From Gammaproteobacteria bacterium (GTDB taxonomy: Bacteria > Pseudomonadota > Gammaproteobacteria > HK1): a stretch of DNA of 64,000 nt. Shown here one piece after another: positions 1-8,630 of this stretch. The stretch is taken from positions 1 through 64,000 of the forward strand of contig JAJFJV010000028.1 in assembly GCA_021773635.1 (NCBI GenBank), given 5' to 3'. The translations under genes and the position numbers were made by a program. The first letter of the stretch is position 1. The number at the start of each line of letters is the position of its first letter. The notes under the pieces were generated by a model, which saw nothing but the letters and a program-made list of their open reading frames with translations, ran no database searches and had not been told where the DNA came from.

Positions 1-127
1 TCCTACGCGTTACTCACCCGTCCGCCACTCGTCGCCAGAGAGCAAGCTCTCCGCGTTACCGTTCGACTTGCATGTGTTAGGCATGCCGCCAGCGTTCAAT
101 CTGAGCCAGGATCAAACTCTTCAGTTT
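1..127 (-). rRNA. rrs: 16S ribosomal RNA, 5' end only (partial)
   Basis: Read on the minus strand, this is the start of a bacterial small-subunit rRNA. It contains the universal 27F primer region (AGAGTTTGATCCTGGCTCAG), then the conserved stretch leading to ACACATGCAAGTCGAACGG. The mature 5' end should be near 127, by analogy with the E. coli start AAATTGAAGAG. The rest of the gene lies beyond the left edge of the window, so the rRNA operon points out of it. The visible part is too short for a firm taxonomic placement. Confidence 0.97.
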
Positions 128-297
128 AAAAAACACCGCTGTAAACAGCGGCTTATCTTGGCTCGACGGAAATCACTCAACTTGAGTGCTTTACGTCGAT
201 GGTCATTTTGGGAACGATCACCAACGCAAGCGCCCACACAAATTACTCGATCTGAATTTTTAAAGAGCTGACTTTGGGGCCAGTTGCCCCGAAGCAG
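128..297 (-). promoter_or_regulatory. 16S rRNA leader with boxA antitermination element
   Basis: This is the transcribed leader between the promoter and the 16S gene. Read on the minus strand, AGCTCTTTAAAAATT at about 256-270 matches the NusB/NusE-binding boxA of gammaproteobacterial rRNA operons. It is followed by AATTTGTGTGGGCGCTTG, which resembles the E. coli sequence downstream of boxA. A stem of the type GCTGTTTACAGC lies nearer the gene. No protein is called here; the open frames through this region are incidental. Confidence 0.8.
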
Positions 298-304
298 GAG
301 GCGC

Positions 305-332
305 ATTATACGCACGGCCTCCGCGGGATCAA
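305..332 (-). promoter_or_regulatory. rRNA operon P1-type sigma-70 promoter
   Basis: On the minus strand, TTGATC (327-332) and a perfect TATAAT (305-310) are separated by 16 bases. Upstream, 333-356 holds A and T runs that look like an UP element. Downstream of the -10 is a GC-rich discriminator (GCGCCTCC), the usual feature of stringently controlled rRNA promoters. Growth-rate control by ppGpp/DksA is inferred from that family pattern. Confidence 0.85.
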
Positions 333-393
333 GCCCAATTTTCGGTTTTTTTTGCAGTGTCCTGCCAGTTGAAGCCAAGGCACTGAAAAACAT

Positions 394-494
394 GCCCTAG
401 ATCCAGTGTTTATGCCAGGGATGAGCGTGTTCATCACTCACGGAATAGTGGTCTGAGGGCATCGACGGATAGCCATAACTTCCCCGTCGATACC
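394..494. other. Intergenic region between tyrS and the rRNA promoter, with an 8-bp inverted repeat
   Basis: No gene is visible. An inverted repeat ATCGACGG (461-468) / CCGTCGAT (484-491) lies just past the tyrS stop codon with a 15-base loop. It has no T-tract, so it may stabilise the tyrS mRNA 3' end or act as a weak terminator. That role is a guess. Confidence 0.4.
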
Positions 495-1694
495 TCAGTC
501 TGAGCCAACTATGGTGACCTTGGCAAAACGGCGCTTGCCAACCTGAATTACGCACGCGGCTCCAGCATGGAGTATTAACGCACGTTCGGATAACCGCTCT
601 CCATCTATGCGGACGGCACCCTGCTTAATCATCCGATGGGCTTCCGACGTACTAACCGTCAACTGCGCCTCCTTAAGTATGTTGGCAATCGCCAACCCCT
701 CTTTTGGCGCATCCAGTTCCCGGTGGGGGATATCTGCAGGAATGGCCCCCTTTTTAAACTGGGCAACAAAATCAGCTTCAGCCTGTGTGGCCGCGGTACG
801 TGAGTGAAAGCGCTCAACAACTTCCAGAGCCAGCCGCACTTTCACATCTCGTGGATTAGCGCCCTCTTCCACATCCTTGCGCCATTTATCGATCTCGGCC
901 GCGGGCCTGAAGCTCAACAAGAGCAGGTAGCGCCACATCAGCTCATCCGAGATAGACATCAGTTTCCCGAACATTTCCTGCGGCGAATCGTTGATAGCCA
1001 CATAATTGTTGAGGGATTTGGACATCTTCTCGACCCCATCCAATCCTTCCAGGATCGGCATGGTGAGCACGACCTGGGGTTTCTGGCCATAGGCCTCCTG
1101 CAACTGACGACCTACCAGCATATTGAATTTCTGGTCTGTTCCACCCAGTTCCACGTCTGCCTGCATCGCCACTGAGTCATAACCCTGGACCAGCGGGTAG
1201 AGAAACTCATGAATAGCGATAGGCTGCTGTGCCCGAAAACGGGTCTCAAAATCGTTACGTTCCAGCATACGTGCAACGGTATGTTTTGCGGCCAGCTGCA
1301 CGAGATCCGCCGCATTCATTTCATCCATCCAGGTGGAATTGAAACAGACCTTGGTCTTTTTCGGGTCCAGTATCTTGAAAAACTGGTCTTGGTAGGTCTG
1401 GGCGTTGGCCTGCACCTCATCCCGGGTTAGTACCTTACGGGTTACATTTTTTCCCGTTGGATCGCCAATCATTCCGGTGAAATCGCCAATCAAAAACAAT
1501 ATCTGATGGCCAAGATCCTGAAATTGACGGAGTTTATTGATTAATACCGTATGCCCAAGATGCAGATCGGGGGCCGTAGGATCAAAGCCTGCCTTAATCC
1601 GCAAGGGCCTCCCGGTCTTCAGCTTTTCAACCAGATCCCGCTCCAGCAGCACTTCCTGACTACCGCGCAGCAATATCGCTAATGCTTCATCCAT
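495..1694 (-). CDS. tyrS: Tyrosyl-tRNA synthetase
   Basis: This enzyme charges tRNA-Tyr with tyrosine in the cytoplasm. It is a class I synthetase: the HIGH-type motif HLGH is at residues 45-48 and KMSKS at 223-227. The C-terminal 60 or so residues form an S4 RNA-binding domain. The 399-residue length fits the longer TyrS/TyrZ-type branch. I chose ATG at 1694, which is preceded by GGGG nine bases upstream; a TTG at 1709 in the same frame is less likely. It is transcribed divergently from the M23 peptidase gene, a common gammaproteobacterial arrangement. Confidence 0.97.
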   Translation of the reverse strand: MDEALAILLRGSQEVLLERDLVEKLKTGRPLRIKAGFDPTAPDLHLGHTVLINKLRQFQDLGHQILFLIGDFTGMIGDPTGKNVTRKVLTRDEVQANAQTYQDQFFKILDPKKTKVCFNSTWMDEMNAADLVQLAAKHTVARMLERNDFETRFRAQQPIAIHEFLYPLVQGYDSVAMQADVELGGTDQKFNMLVGRQLQEAYGQKPQVVLTMPILEGLDGVEKMSKSLNNYVAINDSPQEMFGKLMSISDELMWRYLLLLSFRPAAEIDKWRKDVEEGANPRDVKVRLALEVVERFHSRTAATQAEADFVAQFKKGAIPADIPHRELDAPKEGLAIANILKEAQLTVSTSEAHRMIKQGAVRIDGERLSERALILHAGAACVIQVGKRRFAKVTIVGSD

Positions 1695-1759
1695 CCTCAA
1701 TATCCCCAAATTTCGCCATGAAGTACCAGGAGCACCGGGTTAAGATCACCATTCCGGCA

Positions 1760-1788
1760 TTGACCACCGCGAATGCTCGCGTTATGGT
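1760..1788 (+). promoter_or_regulatory. Putative sigma-70 promoter for the M23 peptidase gene
   Basis: TTGACC (1760-1765) and TATGGT (1783-1788) are separated by 17 bases. They end 27 bases before the ATG at 1816. This is the only good match in the divergent tyrS/peptidase spacer. Confidence 0.5.
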
Positions 1789-1815
1789 CTGCTTGGCACA
1801 AGAGCCTATTATTCA

Positions 1816-3234
1816 ATGAGTTACGATTCACTCTTTTCTAAAGATTACAAAGGCCATCCACGCCGGCAGGATGAGCAGCGACGGACGCCGCGAGAATTGT
1901 TAGCCATACGGGGCCGCCTCATTGGTATGGCCGCCATCCTGATCCCGATGCTATTCGCCGGCATCGCACTTGAAAGTCAGGGAAAAACGCCCCCTGAGCC
2001 CAGTCCCTTGCGTGCCGTTCCGGACGATAGCAGCCGTATCCGGAAAGTACTGTTACTTCCCGCCCATCCTGAATCCGCCCCGCTGGCTGCTGCACCGGAA
2101 GCCAAGGCAAGCACGGAAAATGTACTTTCTATCAAGGTGTTGGCAGGCGACACCTTGTCTACCATTTTCACCCGACACGGGCTCAGCGCCGCGACGCTGG
2201 CAAAGCTTCAGGCCACAAAACACGGTAAACGACTGGCCCGTATCCGCCCTGGCCAGACCCTTAGCCTGTATATGAATGAGCAGAATGTTCTCCAGCGCCT
2301 TATCCTGCCACTGGATATACAGCATTCGCTGCACCTTATCCGGGGCCACAAAAATTTCCACAGCGTGCAGATTTCCAAAAAGCTGAAGACCCGTCTCAAC
2401 TACGCCGAAGCCCGCATCACGAATTCACTCTTTCTCGCAGGGAAAAAATCCGGGCTCTCCGACGACCTCATCATGCAAATGGTTGATATATTCGGCTGGG
2501 ACATTGATTTTGCCCTGGATATCCGTACCGGCGATCATTTCACCCTGATCTTTGAGGAGCTCTATCGCGCCGGCGAGAAGGTGGCGAACGGTAGCATAAT
2601 CGCCGCGGAGTTTGTCAATCGAGGGAAGGCTATCCGCGCCATCCGCTATACCGATGCGAGTGGCCACAGCGATTATTACACGCCCGATGGCCATAGCGTG
2701 CGCAAGGCCTTTCTCCGCACCCCGGTCAAATTTTCGCGCATTAGTTCACGCTTTAATCTGCGGCGCAAACATCCCGTGTTACACCGGGTACGGGCTCACC
2801 GCGGGGTGGATTATGCGGCGCCACGGGGCACGCCCATAAGAGCGACCGGAGATGGCAAAATCGCTTTTGCCAGCCGTAAGGGAGGCTATGGAAAAACGCT
2901 GATTATTCGTCACGGCTCGACCTATTCAACGCTCTATGCCCACCTCTCCCGTTTTGCCCGCGGAATCCGTAGCGGCAAATCAGTGCGACAGGGGCAATTG
3001 GTTGCTTACGTGGGCAGCAGCGGCCTTGCCACGGGTCCTCATCTGCATTACGAGTTCCGGGTACGTGGGCGACACCGCAATCCGCTGACCGTTGCCCTGC
3101 CCAAGGCCAAATCAATCGCCAAACGTTTTCGTACAGATTATCAACGTCACGGCCACACGCTGAATTCCCGACTCAATCTCATTTCCCGCCTCACCCTTGC
3201 CCAAAACTCAATCACGGTAGCGAAAAAGCACTGA
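1816..3234 (+). CDS. M23 family murein DD-endopeptidase, MepM-like
   Basis: This is a probable peptidoglycan hydrolase that cuts peptide cross-links in the periplasm, allowing wall expansion. A cytoplasmic tail of about 30 residues precedes one membrane anchor (AAILIPMLFAGIAL, residues 38-52). An OapA/LysM-like segment (LAGDTLSTIFTRHGLS) lies near residues 110-130. The C-terminal M23 (LytM) domain spans roughly 315-415 and keeps the zinc ligands: His and Asp in HRGVDYAAP near 328 and the HxH of GPHLHYEF near 407. At 472 residues it matches the MepM/YebA class. The gene is followed after 13 bases by anmK, which recycles cell-wall sugars. The ribosome site at 1816 is weak. Confidence 0.9.
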   Translation: MSYDSLFSKDYKGHPRRQDEQRRTPRELLAIRGRLIGMAAILIPMLFAGIALESQGKTPPEPSPLRAVPDDSSRIRKVLLLPAHPESAPLAAAPEAKASTENVLSIKVLAGDTLSTIFTRHGLSAATLAKLQATKHGKRLARIRPGQTLSLYMNEQNVLQRLILPLDIQHSLHLIRGHKNFHSVQISKKLKTRLNYAEARITNSLFLAGKKSGLSDDLIMQMVDIFGWDIDFALDIRTGDHFTLIFEELYRAGEKVANGSIIAAEFVNRGKAIRAIRYTDASGHSDYYTPDGHSVRKAFLRTPVKFSRISSRFNLRRKHPVLHRVRAHRGVDYAAPRGTPIRATGDGKIAFASRKGGYGKTLIIRHGSTYSTLYAHLSRFARGIRSGKSVRQGQLVAYVGSSGLATGPHLHYEFRVRGRHRNPLTVALPKAKSIAKRFRTDYQRHGHTLNSRLNLISRLTLAQNSITVAKKH

Positions 3235-3247
3235 CTCCAGTGCGCGG

Positions 3248-4411
3248 ATGCAGGATGGCCAACTTGTGAGTTTCTATATTGGCCTTATGTCAGGTACCAG
3301 CCTCGACGCCGTCGATTCAGTACTGGTAGATTTTGCGGGTAAACATCCACGGCTACTGGCATCCCATAGCCATCCCTTTCCTGAGGCGCTGCAAAAAACC
3401 CTGCTCTCCATACAGCACCCACACGAAGCCACACTTCAACTCGTCGCCGAACTGGACCGGCAGATGGGCCTGCTGCTAGCAGAGGCAGCGCTCGCCCTCA
3501 TCGCAAAAAGCGGTGCCAACATTATCGATATTCGGGCCATTGGCAGTCATGGCCAAACGCTCTGTCACCACCCGGATGGCCCATCTCCTTTTACCCTGCA
3601 AATCGGCGATCCTAATCTCATCGCCGAAAAAACCGCGATTACCACGGTAGCGGACTTGCGCCGCAGAGATATGGCGGCGGGAGGCCAAGGCGCGCCGCTG
3701 GTGCCACTTTTTCACCACGCGGTGTTCCGGAGCGCGTCCACCAACCGCTGCATACTCAATCTTGGTGGCATCGCCAACATAACGGTGTTGCCCGCGAATG
3801 AGGCAGATCCGATCCGTGGTTTTGATACCGGACCGGGGAATGGCCTTCTGGACACGTGGATAAAACACAGCCTTGGCGAAGCTCTCGATAAGAACGGGGC
3901 ATGGGGGGCGAGCGGCATAGTGGATCAACGCCTGCTCCAACAGTTTGAGAGAGACCCCTATTTTTCCCAACCCCCGCCCAAAAGTACCGGACGCGAATAT
4001 TTCTCGACCAACTGGCTTGGGCAGCACATACAACGCTTCGGTGAGACGCTTCCGGCAGAAAATGTTCAGCGCACCCTGGCGGAGTTAACCACCCGAACGA
4101 TCGCCCAGGCCATCAGTGACCATGCCCAAAGCACCAGCGAGCTCTATGTCTGCGGGGGTGGCAGCCACAACAATTTATTGATGGACGGTCTCGCGGCAAA
4201 CATGCCTGACTGCAAAATCACAACCACTGCGGATCTCGGTATTCCAGCCGACTGGGTAGAAGCCGTAGCCTTTGCCTGGCTGGCACGGCGCACATTACAC
4301 GGACAGGCGGGCAACGCACCTGCCGTTACCGGAGCGTCACAGGAAGTGATTCTGGGGGGGATTTATCCCGGAGCAATCGATCGGGAACACCGCAATTCGA
4401 AAGAAAATTAA
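3248..4411 (+). CDS. anmK: Anhydro-N-acetylmuramic acid kinase
   Basis: AnmK phosphorylates and opens 1,6-anhydro-MurNAc released by lytic transglycosylases, giving MurNAc-6-phosphate for wall recycling. The 387-residue protein has the ASKHA-type phosphate loop [14 protein letters not shown] at residues 12-25. It also has the family segments [30 protein letters not shown] (holding the catalytic Asp) and FDTGPGN. It lies just downstream of the M23 peptidase, probably in one operon. Its TAA stop overlaps the stop of convergent erpA by three bases. Confidence 0.95.
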   Translation: MQDGQLVSFYIGLMSGTSLDAVDSVLVDFAGKHPRLLASHSHPFPEALQKTLLSIQHPHEATLQLVAELDRQMGLLLAEAALALIAKSGANIIDIRAIGSHGQTLCHHPDGPSPFTLQIGDPNLIAEKTAITTVADLRRRDMAAGGQGAPLVPLFHHAVFRSASTNRCILNLGGIANITVLPANEADPIRGFDTGPGNGLLDTWIKHSLGEALDKNGAWGASGIVDQRLLQQFERDPYFSQPPPKSTGREYFSTNWLGQHIQRFGETLPAENVQRTLAELTTRTIAQAISDHAQSTSELYVCGGGSHNNLLMDGLAANMPDCKITTTADLGIPADWVEAVAFAWLARRTLHGQAGNAPAVTGASQEVILGGIYPGAIDREHRNSKEN

Positions 4412-4725
4412 GCGGAAAACGACGATCCGCAACCGCAGGTAGTTACTGCGTTGGGGTTGTTAACGATGAATTGCTCACCGTCCAGGCTCTCCTGGTAGTC
4501 AATCTCGACCTCAGCCAAATACTGGTGGCTCAGGGGGTCGATAAGCAGGGTGACGCCCTGCTCCTCAACGAGGATATCGTCGGTCTGCTGCGTTTCCTCA
4601 AAGTTGAAGCCGTACTGAAATCCTGAACAGCCACCACCCTGAATATAGACCCGCAGCATCAGCTCACCTTCCCCTTCCTCGGTGATGAGTTGCCTGATTT
4701 TCAGTCCCGCACTTTCTGTCAACAC
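4408..4725 (-). CDS. erpA: Iron-sulfur cluster insertion protein ErpA
   Basis: ErpA is an A-type carrier that delivers Fe-S clusters to apoproteins, including isoprenoid-synthesis enzymes. The 105-residue product has the three conserved cysteines: C33 in [11 protein letters not shown] and C97/C99 in TCGCGSSF. The start is GTG at 4725, because an in-frame TAG lies four codons upstream; a GGGGG run supplies the ribosome site. It is slightly shorter at the N-terminus than E. coli ErpA. It follows the bactofilin gene by 25 bases on the same strand and converges with anmK. Confidence 0.95.
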   Translation of the reverse strand: MLTESAGLKIRQLITEEGEGELMLRVYIQGGGCSGFQYGFNFEETQQTDDILVEEQGVTLLIDPLSHQYLAEVEIDYQESLDGEQFIVNNPNAVTTCGCGSSFSA

Positions 4726-4750
4726 TAAAATCTACCCCCACACTTCCAAC

Positions 4751-5179
4751 TTACTCCGCCACATCCATGGACGGTTCAAGCACTGCGGCATGGCTTATCT
4801 TAAGGGGAGATTCCTGCTCCTGCACGCCATGCACCAGACTGCCATTGACCTCTGCCCCCATGGCCATCTCAATCAATCGATAATAAACGTTGCCGGTGAT
4901 ACGCGCATTTGCCGCCAACTCGATATGTTCCAGGGCGTAGACATCGCCATTTACAGTGCCATTAACAATGATATTCGGTACCCGGACCTCACCTTCAATC
5001 GTCCCGTGATCGCTAATGGTCAACACCGATGCTGAACCCTCTTCAGCGACAACGTTGCCCTTTACCGTGCCATCAACATGCAGGCCACCGGAAAAATGCA
5101 GGTCTCCGGACAACAACGTTTGCTGTCCGATCAGCGAATCAATCCTCGCAGGCTTAATCTTTTTCCGCTTACCCAGCAT
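4751..5179 (-). CDS. Bactofilin (polymer-forming cytoskeletal protein)
   Basis: Bactofilins self-assemble without nucleotide into beta-helical filaments that scaffold cell-wall enzymes or polar structures. The 142-residue protein shows the core of repeated six-residue beta-helix turns, for example LHVDGTVKGNV, GTIEGEVRV, IIVNGTVNGDV and ARITGNVYY, at about residues 30-110. Short disordered tails flank the core; the N-terminus is basic (MLGKRKKIKPAR). The gene is 12 bases downstream of the DUF6776 gene and upstream of erpA. Its specific role here is unknown; wall shaping is the family expectation. Confidence 0.93.
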   Translation of the reverse strand: MLGKRKKIKPARIDSLIGQQTLLSGDLHFSGGLHVDGTVKGNVVAEEGSASVLTISDHGTIEGEVRVPNIIVNGTVNGDVYALEHIELAANARITGNVYYRLIEMAMGAEVNGSLVHGVQEQESPLKISHAAVLEPSMDVAE

Positions 5180-5191
5180 GAAACCTCTCTC

Positions 5192-5911
5192 CTAACCCGC
5201 GTGATGCGGCCAATCAAACACCTTTTCCGCCCGCCAGCGATTTGCCTTGGCCACCGCCCGGAACTCCACTCGCTGCGGATCGAAACCCGCCGGGAATCTC
5301 AGGACGCCGCTAATCTTCTGAAAATCACGGAAGCGAAACTGCAGTGTCTTGTGTCCCGGTCCAAACAGGGCCTCATCAGCAAGTCGTGTGGACTCACCAT
5401 CCAGTTCCCCCACCACCACAATCTTCAGGCTTCCGGCCACCACTCTATCACTTTTCAATCCACGGGTTAATACGAGACGATACTGGTAGCCGGTGCCGAC
5501 AGGTTCTAATGGGGAAACTACAAATCCTTGAATAGACAGGCGTTTATTTCGCGCCGCCGAGGCCACGATAGAGCGAAAAAAGGCCACTTCCTCGCGCAAC
5601 TCAAGATTCTGCTGCTGCAGATCCTGAAACAGCTCTTGTGCCTTTTGGTAGGCATTCCCCTCGATTTGCTTGGCGCGCTCGAGGATTGCAATACGCTCGT
5701 CCTGCTCGAGTTTTTGGCTCCTCAGCACGCTGACGGCCTTCCTAAGTTCATTGCGCTCCGCGGAGAGGTTGGCAAAAACCAGGCCAGCACTTTGTTGCCC
5801 TTTCCCGTAGAGAGCATACGCCCCCAGCACAAGTGCCCCGATGACCACCAGTATGGCGAACAGCGTTCGGGCGGGATGGTGGTTTTTTACAACGACAGCA
5901 CGGGGCGCCAT
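5192..5911 (-). CDS. DUF6776 family membrane-anchored coiled-coil protein
   Basis: Function is unknown. The 239-residue protein has a short basic N-terminus, one transmembrane segment (LFAILVVIGALVLGAYAL, about residues 17-34) and a heptad-rich coiled coil (about 45-115). A compact C-terminal domain of about 120 residues contains YRLVLTRG and LQFRFRDFQ. The coiled coil and C-terminal domain should face the periplasm. I start at ATG 5911; an in-frame upstream extension runs into the end of argC and lacks conserved character. I assign DUF6776 from memory of this layout beside a bactofilin gene. Its position suggests a membrane partner of the bactofilin, which is inference. Confidence 0.75.
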   Translation of the reverse strand: MAPRAVVVKNHHPARTLFAILVVIGALVLGAYALYGKGQQSAGLVFANLSAERNELRKAVSVLRSQKLEQDERIAILERAKQIEGNAYQKAQELFQDLQQQNLELREEVAFFRSIVASAARNKRLSIQGFVVSPLEPVGTGYQYRLVLTRGLKSDRVVAGSLKIVVVGELDGESTRLADEALFGPGHKTLQFRFRDFQKISGVLRFPAGFDPQRVEFRAVAKANRWRAEKVFDWPHHAG

Positions 5912-5990
5912 GAATATTCCATGTCTATAGATGCCTGCATACAGAGGAAAGCCGGCAAAACAAGGTGAGCGACCCGGCGAGAGAGTCAGG

Positions 5991-7022
5991 CTAGGGGAGG
6001 AGTGCGGGCTGATCAAGGCCCATCTGTTCGTCCAGCGCAAACAGTATATTCATATTCTGTATTGCCTGACCGGCGGCGCCCTTGCCCAGATTATCGATTA
6101 CCGAGAGTACCACCAGCCTGTCCCCTCCCTGGGGGCGATGCCACGAAATCTGACAGCGGTTGGTGCCGCGGACGCTACGGGTCTGCGGATGGCTCTTTGG
6201 CGGCAATAGATCGACAAAATGCTCGCCTTCATAGCGATTCCTGAAGATCGTATCGACATCGGTAGCGCCTGCCTCCAGTTCTGCATACAGGGTGGCATGT
6301 ATACCGCGAATCATCGGGACCAGATGTGGCACGAAGGTCAGCCCTATCGACTGCCCTGTGGCCATCTCAAGCCCCTGGCATATTTCGGGGAGATGGCGAT
6401 GGCCGGAGGCCGCATAGGCATTGAAATTCTCGCTGGCCTCGCACAGTAAAATAGGCACGCCGGGAGTACGCCCGGCACCACTGACTCCAGATTTCGTGTC
6501 AGCGATTAAAGCTGCAGGATCTACGAGGCCCGCCTCAATCAACGGCAAAAACCCAAGTTGTACCGCAGTTGCGTAGCAACCCGGATTGGCAATCAGGCTG
6601 GCCTCGGCAATGGCATCCCGATTGACCTCCGGCAGACCGTAAACTGCCTGACTGAGTAATTCAGGGCTAGCATGAGGAAGACCGTACCATTGCTCCCACA
6701 CTGCCGGGTCCCGCAGCCTGTAGTCGGCCGAGAGATCGATCACCCGCAATCCACGCTCCAGCAGCTCGGGCGCCAGGTTCATGGCCGTACCATTGGGAGT
6801 GGCAAAGAACACCACATCGCAGTCGGCAAAGCTGTCGGCCTCCGGGAGCACAAAACTTTGTGAGACAAAATTTCTTAAATTCGGGAAAACCTCGGCGATA
6901 GGCGTGCCCGCCTGCCCGCGAGAGGTCACACTCCCGAGGGAAACGGACGGATGAATTGCCAACAATCTCAGCAGCTCGGCACCAACATACCCGGTGCCTC
7001 CTACCACGCCTGCAGTAATCAT
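5991..7022 (-). CDS. argC: N-acetyl-gamma-glutamyl-phosphate reductase
   Basis: ArgC catalyses the third step of arginine biosynthesis: NADPH-dependent reduction of N-acetylglutamyl phosphate to its semialdehyde. The 343-residue protein starts with the nucleotide-binding loop [17 protein letters not shown]. The catalytic cysteine is C149 in [15 protein letters not shown], and the family segments KSGVSGAGR and HRHLPEI follow. I chose ATG 7022 over a TTG three codons upstream, as AAGGG and GGGA lie before it. No other arg genes are nearby. Confidence 0.96.
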   Translation of the reverse strand: MITAGVVGGTGYVGAELLRLLAIHPSVSLGSVTSRGQAGTPIAEVFPNLRNFVSQSFVLPEADSFADCDVVFFATPNGTAMNLAPELLERGLRVIDLSADYRLRDPAVWEQWYGLPHASPELLSQAVYGLPEVNRDAIAEASLIANPGCYATAVQLGFLPLIEAGLVDPAALIADTKSGVSGAGRTPGVPILLCEASENFNAYAASGHRHLPEICQGLEMATGQSIGLTFVPHLVPMIRGIHATLYAELEAGATDVDTIFRNRYEGEHFVDLLPPKSHPQTRSVRGTNRCQISWHRPQGGDRLVVLSVIDNLGKGAAGQAIQNMNILFALDEQMGLDQPALLP

Positions 7023-7152
7023 AATTCCCAACCCTTTGCTGCCACCCCGGGCAGCCCATAAAACATATTTGATACGATATAATCTACTGTCGCCAGCCCC
7101 ATTCCGGGGCTATATAGTCTGCTAACCCGAACCATCATATCCCACACTGACC

Positions 7153-7575
7153 ATGCTCTGGATCAAAGCCTTCCACATTATCTTCATGGTCACCTGGTTT
7201 GCCGGATTATTCTATCTGCCCCGCCTGTTCGTCTATCATGCTGACGCGGCGGATCAACCCAGCATCACTCGCTTCAAGCTCATGGAGAAAAGGCTTTTTA
7301 TACTCATGAGCATCGGTTCCGCCGGGACCGCGCTATTCGGCTTCTGGCTACTCGCAGACTACGCCTGGGCGGCCTGGTCTTCATCCGCCTGGCTACATAT
7401 AAAACTTCTGCTCGTCGCGGTGCTCTTTGGCTATCATCTGTATCTTGGAAAACTGGTCACCGATTTTCACCACAATCGTAACCGGCACGGCCACCGCTTC
7501 TACCGTTGGCTCAATGAATTTCCATCGCTAATACTTATAGGCGTGGTCCTGCTCGCGGTGCTCAAACCCTTCTGA
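7153..7575 (+). CDS. hemJ: Protoporphyrinogen IX oxidase HemJ
   Basis: HemJ oxidises protoporphyrinogen IX to protoporphyrin IX, the penultimate step of haem synthesis. It is an inner-membrane haem b protein used instead of HemG or HemY. The 140-residue product has four transmembrane helices and the family N-terminus MLWIKAFHIIFMVTWFAGLF, with the conserved His at residue 8. Length fits the family (formerly UPF0093). It is followed after 16 bases by yggX. Two other haem genes, hemL and hemE, lie in this window but in other operons. Confidence 0.92.
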   Translation: MLWIKAFHIIFMVTWFAGLFYLPRLFVYHADAADQPSITRFKLMEKRLFILMSIGSAGTALFGFWLLADYAWAAWSSSAWLHIKLLLVAVLFGYHLYLGKLVTDFHHNRNRHGHRFYRWLNEFPSLILIGVVLLAVLKPF

Positions 7576-7591
7576 CAACTCCGGAATCTCC

Positions 7592-7834
7592 ATGACACGA
7601 ACGGTCTATTGCGTCCGCCTCAAACAACAGGCTGAGGCCCTGAACGAACCTCCGCACCCGGGTCCATTGGGACAGCGAATTTATGACCATGTTTCCCGGA
7701 AAGGCTGGCAACAATGGCTGGAACAGCTCCATATGCTAATGAACGAGCATCGCCTCAACACCTCGGAAGCAGAACATATGGAACTGATTGAGGAGCACAT
7801 GGAGGCCTTCTTTTTCAAACAAGAGGCCCCCTGA
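7592..7834 (+). CDS. yggX: Probable Fe(2+)-trafficking protein YggX
   Basis: YggX is a small cytoplasmic protein linked to iron handling and protection of Fe-S clusters from oxidation. The 80-residue product matches in length and motifs: the N-terminal V-Y-C (family: F-C) Cys, the segment GPLGQRIYDHVSRKGWQQWL, and a C-terminal helix ending in EEHMEAFFF. It sits behind hemJ and converges with the IscA-like/rubredoxin pair, so several iron-related genes cluster here. Confidence 0.93.
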   Translation: MTRTVYCVRLKQQAEALNEPPHPGPLGQRIYDHVSRKGWQQWLEQLHMLMNEHRLNTSEAEHMELIEEHMEAFFFKQEAP

Positions 7835-7885
7835 ACACGGGGCAAGCAGGGCTAGACGGGGATACGGCGCAGCCCCCGTATATAC

Positions 7886-8275
7886 TCAGGCACAGCCACC
7901 ACCCGAGGCACTGCAACTGGCGCAGGCATTACCGCCATCAATAACCGCGAAGGCGTTCTCGAAAGAAAAGCCGCTTCCCGAGTCGTCGGAAACATAGTCG
8001 ATCCGGGTGCCTGTCAGAAAACTCATGGCAACCGCATCCACATAAATCCGGAAACCGTCCCCCGCCAGTTCCCGGTCATAAGGCTCGTTGCGATCCGAAA
8101 AGTTCATCGCACAGGACATACCTGCACAACTGCCTCCGGTCACAAATATGCGTATTCCCTTGTCTTCCCCTGAAGCTTGGCACACTCGCGCAAATTCTTT
8201 GCCGGCGGCCGGAGAAATCCTTAGCTCGTCGGGAGATATGGTGTCGCGAAATACAGCGTGTTCGTGATCGCTCAT
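7886..8275 (-). CDS. Atypical IscA/HesB-family protein with a rearranged cysteine tail
   Basis: The fold-defining segments of A-type Fe-S carriers are present: ISPAAGKEF near the N-terminus, GGSCAGMSC (C50, C55) in the position of GGGCSGFQY, and GFSFENAFA before the tail. The usual C-terminal CGCGSSF is replaced by CASCSASGGGC (C118, C121, C128). It may therefore bind a cluster with altered ligands or have another redox role. The 129-residue frame starts at ATG 8275; an in-frame extension upstream only overlaps the rubredoxin gene. It follows that gene by 13 bases, almost certainly in one transcript. Confidence 0.8.
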   Translation of the reverse strand: MSDHEHAVFRDTISPDELRISPAAGKEFARVCQASGEDKGIRIFVTGGSCAGMSCAMNFSDRNEPYDRELAGDGFRIYVDAVAMSFLTGTRIDYVSDDSGSGFSFENAFAVIDGGNACASCSASGGGCA

Positions 8276-8288
8276 GGGGTTAAAACGC

Positions 8289-8453
8289 TCAGAGTTCCAC
8301 CATCTCAAAATCCTCCTTACGCGCTCCGCATTCGGGACAGGCCCAATTCGGCGGAACATCTTCCCACAGCGTACCCGCCGCGATCCCTTCGTCTGGCCTG
8401 CCGTCGGCCTCCGAATAAACAAACCCGCAGATGACACACATATAGGACTTCAT
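8289..8453 (-). CDS. Rubredoxin
   Basis: Rubredoxin is a small one-iron electron carrier. The 54-residue product has the two Fe(SCys)4 knuckles CVICG (C6, C9) and CPECG (C39, C42). It also has the conserved residues Y4, W30 and P40 (in WACPECG) and the segment DEGIAAGTLWEDVP. GAGGG lies about six bases before the ATG at 8453. The gene is upstream of the IscA-like gene and divergent from thiE, a gammaproteobacterial layout. Its redox partner cannot be read from the sequence. Confidence 0.93.
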   Translation of the reverse strand: MKSYMCVICGFVYSEADGRPDEGIAAGTLWEDVPPNWACPECGARKEDFEMVEL

Positions 8454-8630
8454 AAGGCACCCTCAAGACTCAAGAGCGGCGTATTCTCGCACGGAATTCA
8501 TCCCAGAAGAAACCGGCCAGGAAATCCCGGATCCCCTCCGGTGCGATGCTAGAATATCCCCCTCAAAGTGCCAAAAATGAAAAGATGGCAACTTCCAGAT
8601 ACCTTCAGAAAAAAATAAAGACGAGATTGA
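8454..8630. other. Divergent rubredoxin/thiE spacer, with an inverted repeat
   Basis: No gene is seen. An imperfect inverted repeat, AAGTGCCA (8566-8573) with TGGCAACTT (8586-8594), lies about 40 bases upstream of thiE and could be an operator or a leader hairpin. There is no TPP-riboswitch core here, so thiamine control of thiE by that route is not supported. Confidence 0.35.

Noticed and set aside
121-393. Open frame of 90 residues across the rRNA leader and promoter
   Set aside because: It overlaps the boxA and the P1 promoter and has no recognisable protein features, so it is an incidental frame.
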